From contig CAZCSL010000036.1 of assembly GCA_964501415.1 (NCBI GenBank), positions 1-6,420 on the forward strand: a DNA stretch of 6,420 nt. Reading direction: 5' to 3'. Made by a program: the position numbers and the translations under genes. Positions within the stretch are counted from its first letter, which is position 1. Each line of letters starts with the position of its first letter. Positions 5,509 to 6,420 of the stretch are shown here, in pieces. The notes under the pieces are model-generated. The model was not told where the DNA came from. It saw only the letters and a list, made by a program, of their open reading frames with translations, and did not search any database. The stretch is from B1SED10-225 sp964501415. GTDB taxonomy: Bacteria > Bacillota_I > Bacilli_A > Izemoplasmatales > Izemoplasmataceae.

Positions 5509-6199
5509 CGCTAATACCTAGAATCTTTTCAGGATTTTTTATAAACAGCTGCTTTGCTTTAGCTAAGCCGGCTTTCCTTTTCACAACTTCAAAAGCTTGA
5601 GGTAACAAATCGGCTTGTTCAAAGGCGTGAATATCGCTTGCAATCACATCGATTAAATCTTCTTTTAAAAGTTTTAAAGCCCGTTTATTGGACGCTTTAG
5701 AACCTTGTTTAAGGATGTGTTTAGCGTTAACTTGCATCCTTGCCCCTTGCTTTTTTAAGGCGATGATATCATCTAAAGATAAATAGTGATATCGCTCAAC
5801 GTGGGCAATTAAGATTTGATATCCTTTTATCTTAAGTTCATAAATTGCTTCTTCAATATCGAAAACGCCTTGGCCAAAATCAATCAGCATATAAGGCGTC
5901 TGATTCAAGGTGTGCATAAAGGGCAATAAGTCTATAAAGTCTTCTTGATAATCGCATTCTTGACCCAAATATAACTTGAGTTCAAGATTGTTTTTTTTAC
6001 ACGCCTCAAGCAAACCATCAAATGTTTTTTTAAGGGTGGTCCACTCTTTATTATAGCCACGCTTAATCGCATAGTGCGGGGTTAAACAAACGGCTTTTAC
6101 GCCGTTTTTTTGGTAGGATTTCAATATCTTTATCGTTTCTCTTACATCTTTGATGCCATCGTCCATTGCCGGCAATAAATGCGTATGAATATCGATCAA
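5501..6199 (-). CDS. capC: CapC/CpsB/YwqE-type metal-dependent protein-tyrosine phosphatase (PHP domain), TTG start
   Basis: PHP-superfamily phosphatase of 232 residues, close to the usual size of about 240-255. In this family it removes phosphate from the tyrosine cluster of the cognate BY-kinase and so opposes CapB. The metal-site motifs are in family order: MIDIHTH (1-7; His5, His7), DDG (13-15), TPH (40-42), Glu81 in GQECDY, HVERY (133-137) and SDIH (188-191; Asp189, His191). Where Streptococcus CpsB has a metal-binding Glu in LIEF, this protein has Asp107 in LIDF, a conservative change. The start codon is TTG at 6199: the frame upstream contains no ATG or GTG before a TAA, and the protein would begin exactly at the family's usual MIDIH. 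A nine-base AAGGGGGTG site lies seven bases upstream. It is the first gene after an extended -10 promoter, overlaps the VanZ gene by eight bases, and lies upstream of the modulator and kinase rather than after them as in S. aureus. Confidence 0.93.
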   Translation of the reverse strand: MIDIHTHLLPAMDDGIKDVRETIKILKSYQKNGVKAVCLTPHYAIKRGYNKEWTTLKKTFDGLLEACKKNNLELKLYLGQECDYQEDFIDLLPFMHTLNQTPYMLIDFGQGVFDIEEAIYELKIKGYQILIAHVERYHYLSLDDIIALKKQGARMQVNAKHILKQGSKASNKRALKLLKEDLIDVIASDIHAFEQADLLPQAFEVVKRKAGLAKAKQLFIKNPEKILGISDA

Positions 6200-6202
6200 G
6201 TG

Positions 6203-6215
6203 CCCCCACCCCCTT
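6203..6215 (-). promoter_or_regulatory. G-rich ribosome binding site of capC with TTG start
   Basis: The minus strand reads AAGGGGGTGGGGG (6215-6203). AAGGGGGTG pairs with the 16S anti-Shine-Dalgarno over nine bases with one G-U wobble and lies seven bases before the TTG at 6199. Two runs of five Gs separated by one T are unusual in this AT-rich DNA, and could make the site either very strong or prone to folding. Confidence 0.75.
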
Positions 6216-6225
6216 ATGCGCTTAA

Positions 6226-6234
6226 ATTATAGCA
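6226..6234 (-). promoter_or_regulatory. Extended -10 promoter for capC-VanZ
   Basis: The minus strand reads TGCTATAAT: TATAAT at 6231-6226 with the TGn extension. At 17 bases upstream there is only a T-run (TTTTTT); a better -35-like TTAACA (6250-6245) is too close, at 13 bases. The predicted start near 6219 leaves a leader of about 20 bases with the G-rich ribosome binding site. It lies in the 61-base gap behind the unrecognised upstream gene. Confidence 0.62.
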
Positions 6235-6260
6235 TGAACGCTCGTGTTAAAAAAGAAAAA

Positions 6261-6420
6261 TCAATCGAATAAATCGTAACTCTCGTCATACCATTCATCG
6301 TAATAAGGGATTAAGATATCTCTATTTACGTTGAAATGATCGTAGATTTCTGCTTGTCTTAACAACTCTTCAACCGCAAGATAAAACATATCGATTTCAT
6401 GAAAGATGATATTGCTGGAA
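6261..6420 (-). CDS. C-terminal end of an unrecognised acidic protein, start outside the window
   Basis: The last 52 codons of a minus-strand open frame enter from beyond 6420 and end in TGA (6263-6261). The visible part has a predicted amphipathic helix (around FYLAVEELLRQAEIYD) and an acidic, aromatic tail, YYDEWYDESYDLFD, with four tyrosines in 14 residues. I do not recognise the family. The composition looks like real protein. An internal ATG (6389) would give a 42-residue protein but has no ribosome binding site, so a longer gene starting upstream is more likely. It is followed directly by a T-rich stretch (6260-6249), but I see no good hairpin before it and do not call a terminator. Its relation to the polysaccharide cassette is unknown. 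Confidence 0.6.
   Translation of the reverse strand, partial: SSNIIFHEIDMFYLAVEELLRQAEIYDHFNVNRDILIPYYDEWYDESYDLFD

Noticed and set aside
6245..6250. TTAACA as the -35 of the capC promoter
   Set aside because: It is only 13 bases from the TATAAT, outside the usual 16-18 base spacing; the TGn extension explains the promoter better.
6261..6389. Short 42-residue gene starting at the internal ATG 6389
   Set aside because: There is no ribosome binding site before it, and the frame remains open to the window edge, so it is more likely the end of a longer gene.

Overview
This window looks like chromosomal DNA from a low-GC bacterium (about 40% GC by eye) of the Bacillota or a close relative that keeps the standard genetic code. 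Tryptophan is encoded by TGG and at least two genes end in TGA, which argues against a Mycoplasma/Spiroplasma-type code. Ribosome binding sites are strong and Gram-positive in style (AAGGAG, GGAGG, AAGGGGGTG). Every gene is on the minus strand, so transcription runs from position 6420 towards position 1. No mobile element, CRISPR array, tRNA or rRNA was seen, and no gene-free stretch is longer than about 85 bases.

In order of transcription, the window opens with the C-terminal end of an unrecognised acidic protein (6420-6261). A surface-polysaccharide regulatory cassette follows, with the same components as Staphylococcus aureus capA-capB-capC-capD and Bacillus epsA-epsB-epsC plus a PHP phosphatase. 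It consists of the CapC/CpsB/YwqE-type tyrosine phosphatase (TTG start), a VanZ-family membrane protein overlapping it by 8 bases, a CapA/Wzz-like membrane kinase modulator, a CapB/CpsD-like BY-kinase sharing one base with the modulator, and a long membrane-anchored CapD/FlaA1-type UDP-sugar 4,6-dehydratase. Extended -10 promoters (TGnTATAAT) lie before the phosphatase and before the modulator. A long hairpin with a U-tract closes the unit directly after capD.

A second, unrelated pair follows on the same strand: a PatB/MalY-type PLP-dependent C-S lyase and, overlapping it by 14 bases, the N-terminal part of an isoaspartyl dipeptidase (iadA) that runs off the window. A possible promoter for this pair overlaps the capD terminator.

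In the expected model for the cassette, CapA recruits and activates CapB, which phosphorylates its own C-terminal tyrosine cluster. CapC removes the phosphates, and the cycle controls polymer assembly, while CapD makes a 4-keto-6-deoxy UDP-sugar precursor. The window contains no glycosyltransferase, flippase or polymerase, so the assembly genes must lie elsewhere or upstream. The most notable anomaly is in CapB: its Walker A loop has lost both conserved glycines although the rest of the protein is intact. I see no clearly new multi-gene system; the interest lies in the altered kinase, the embedded VanZ protein and the unusual transcriptional and translational junctions.
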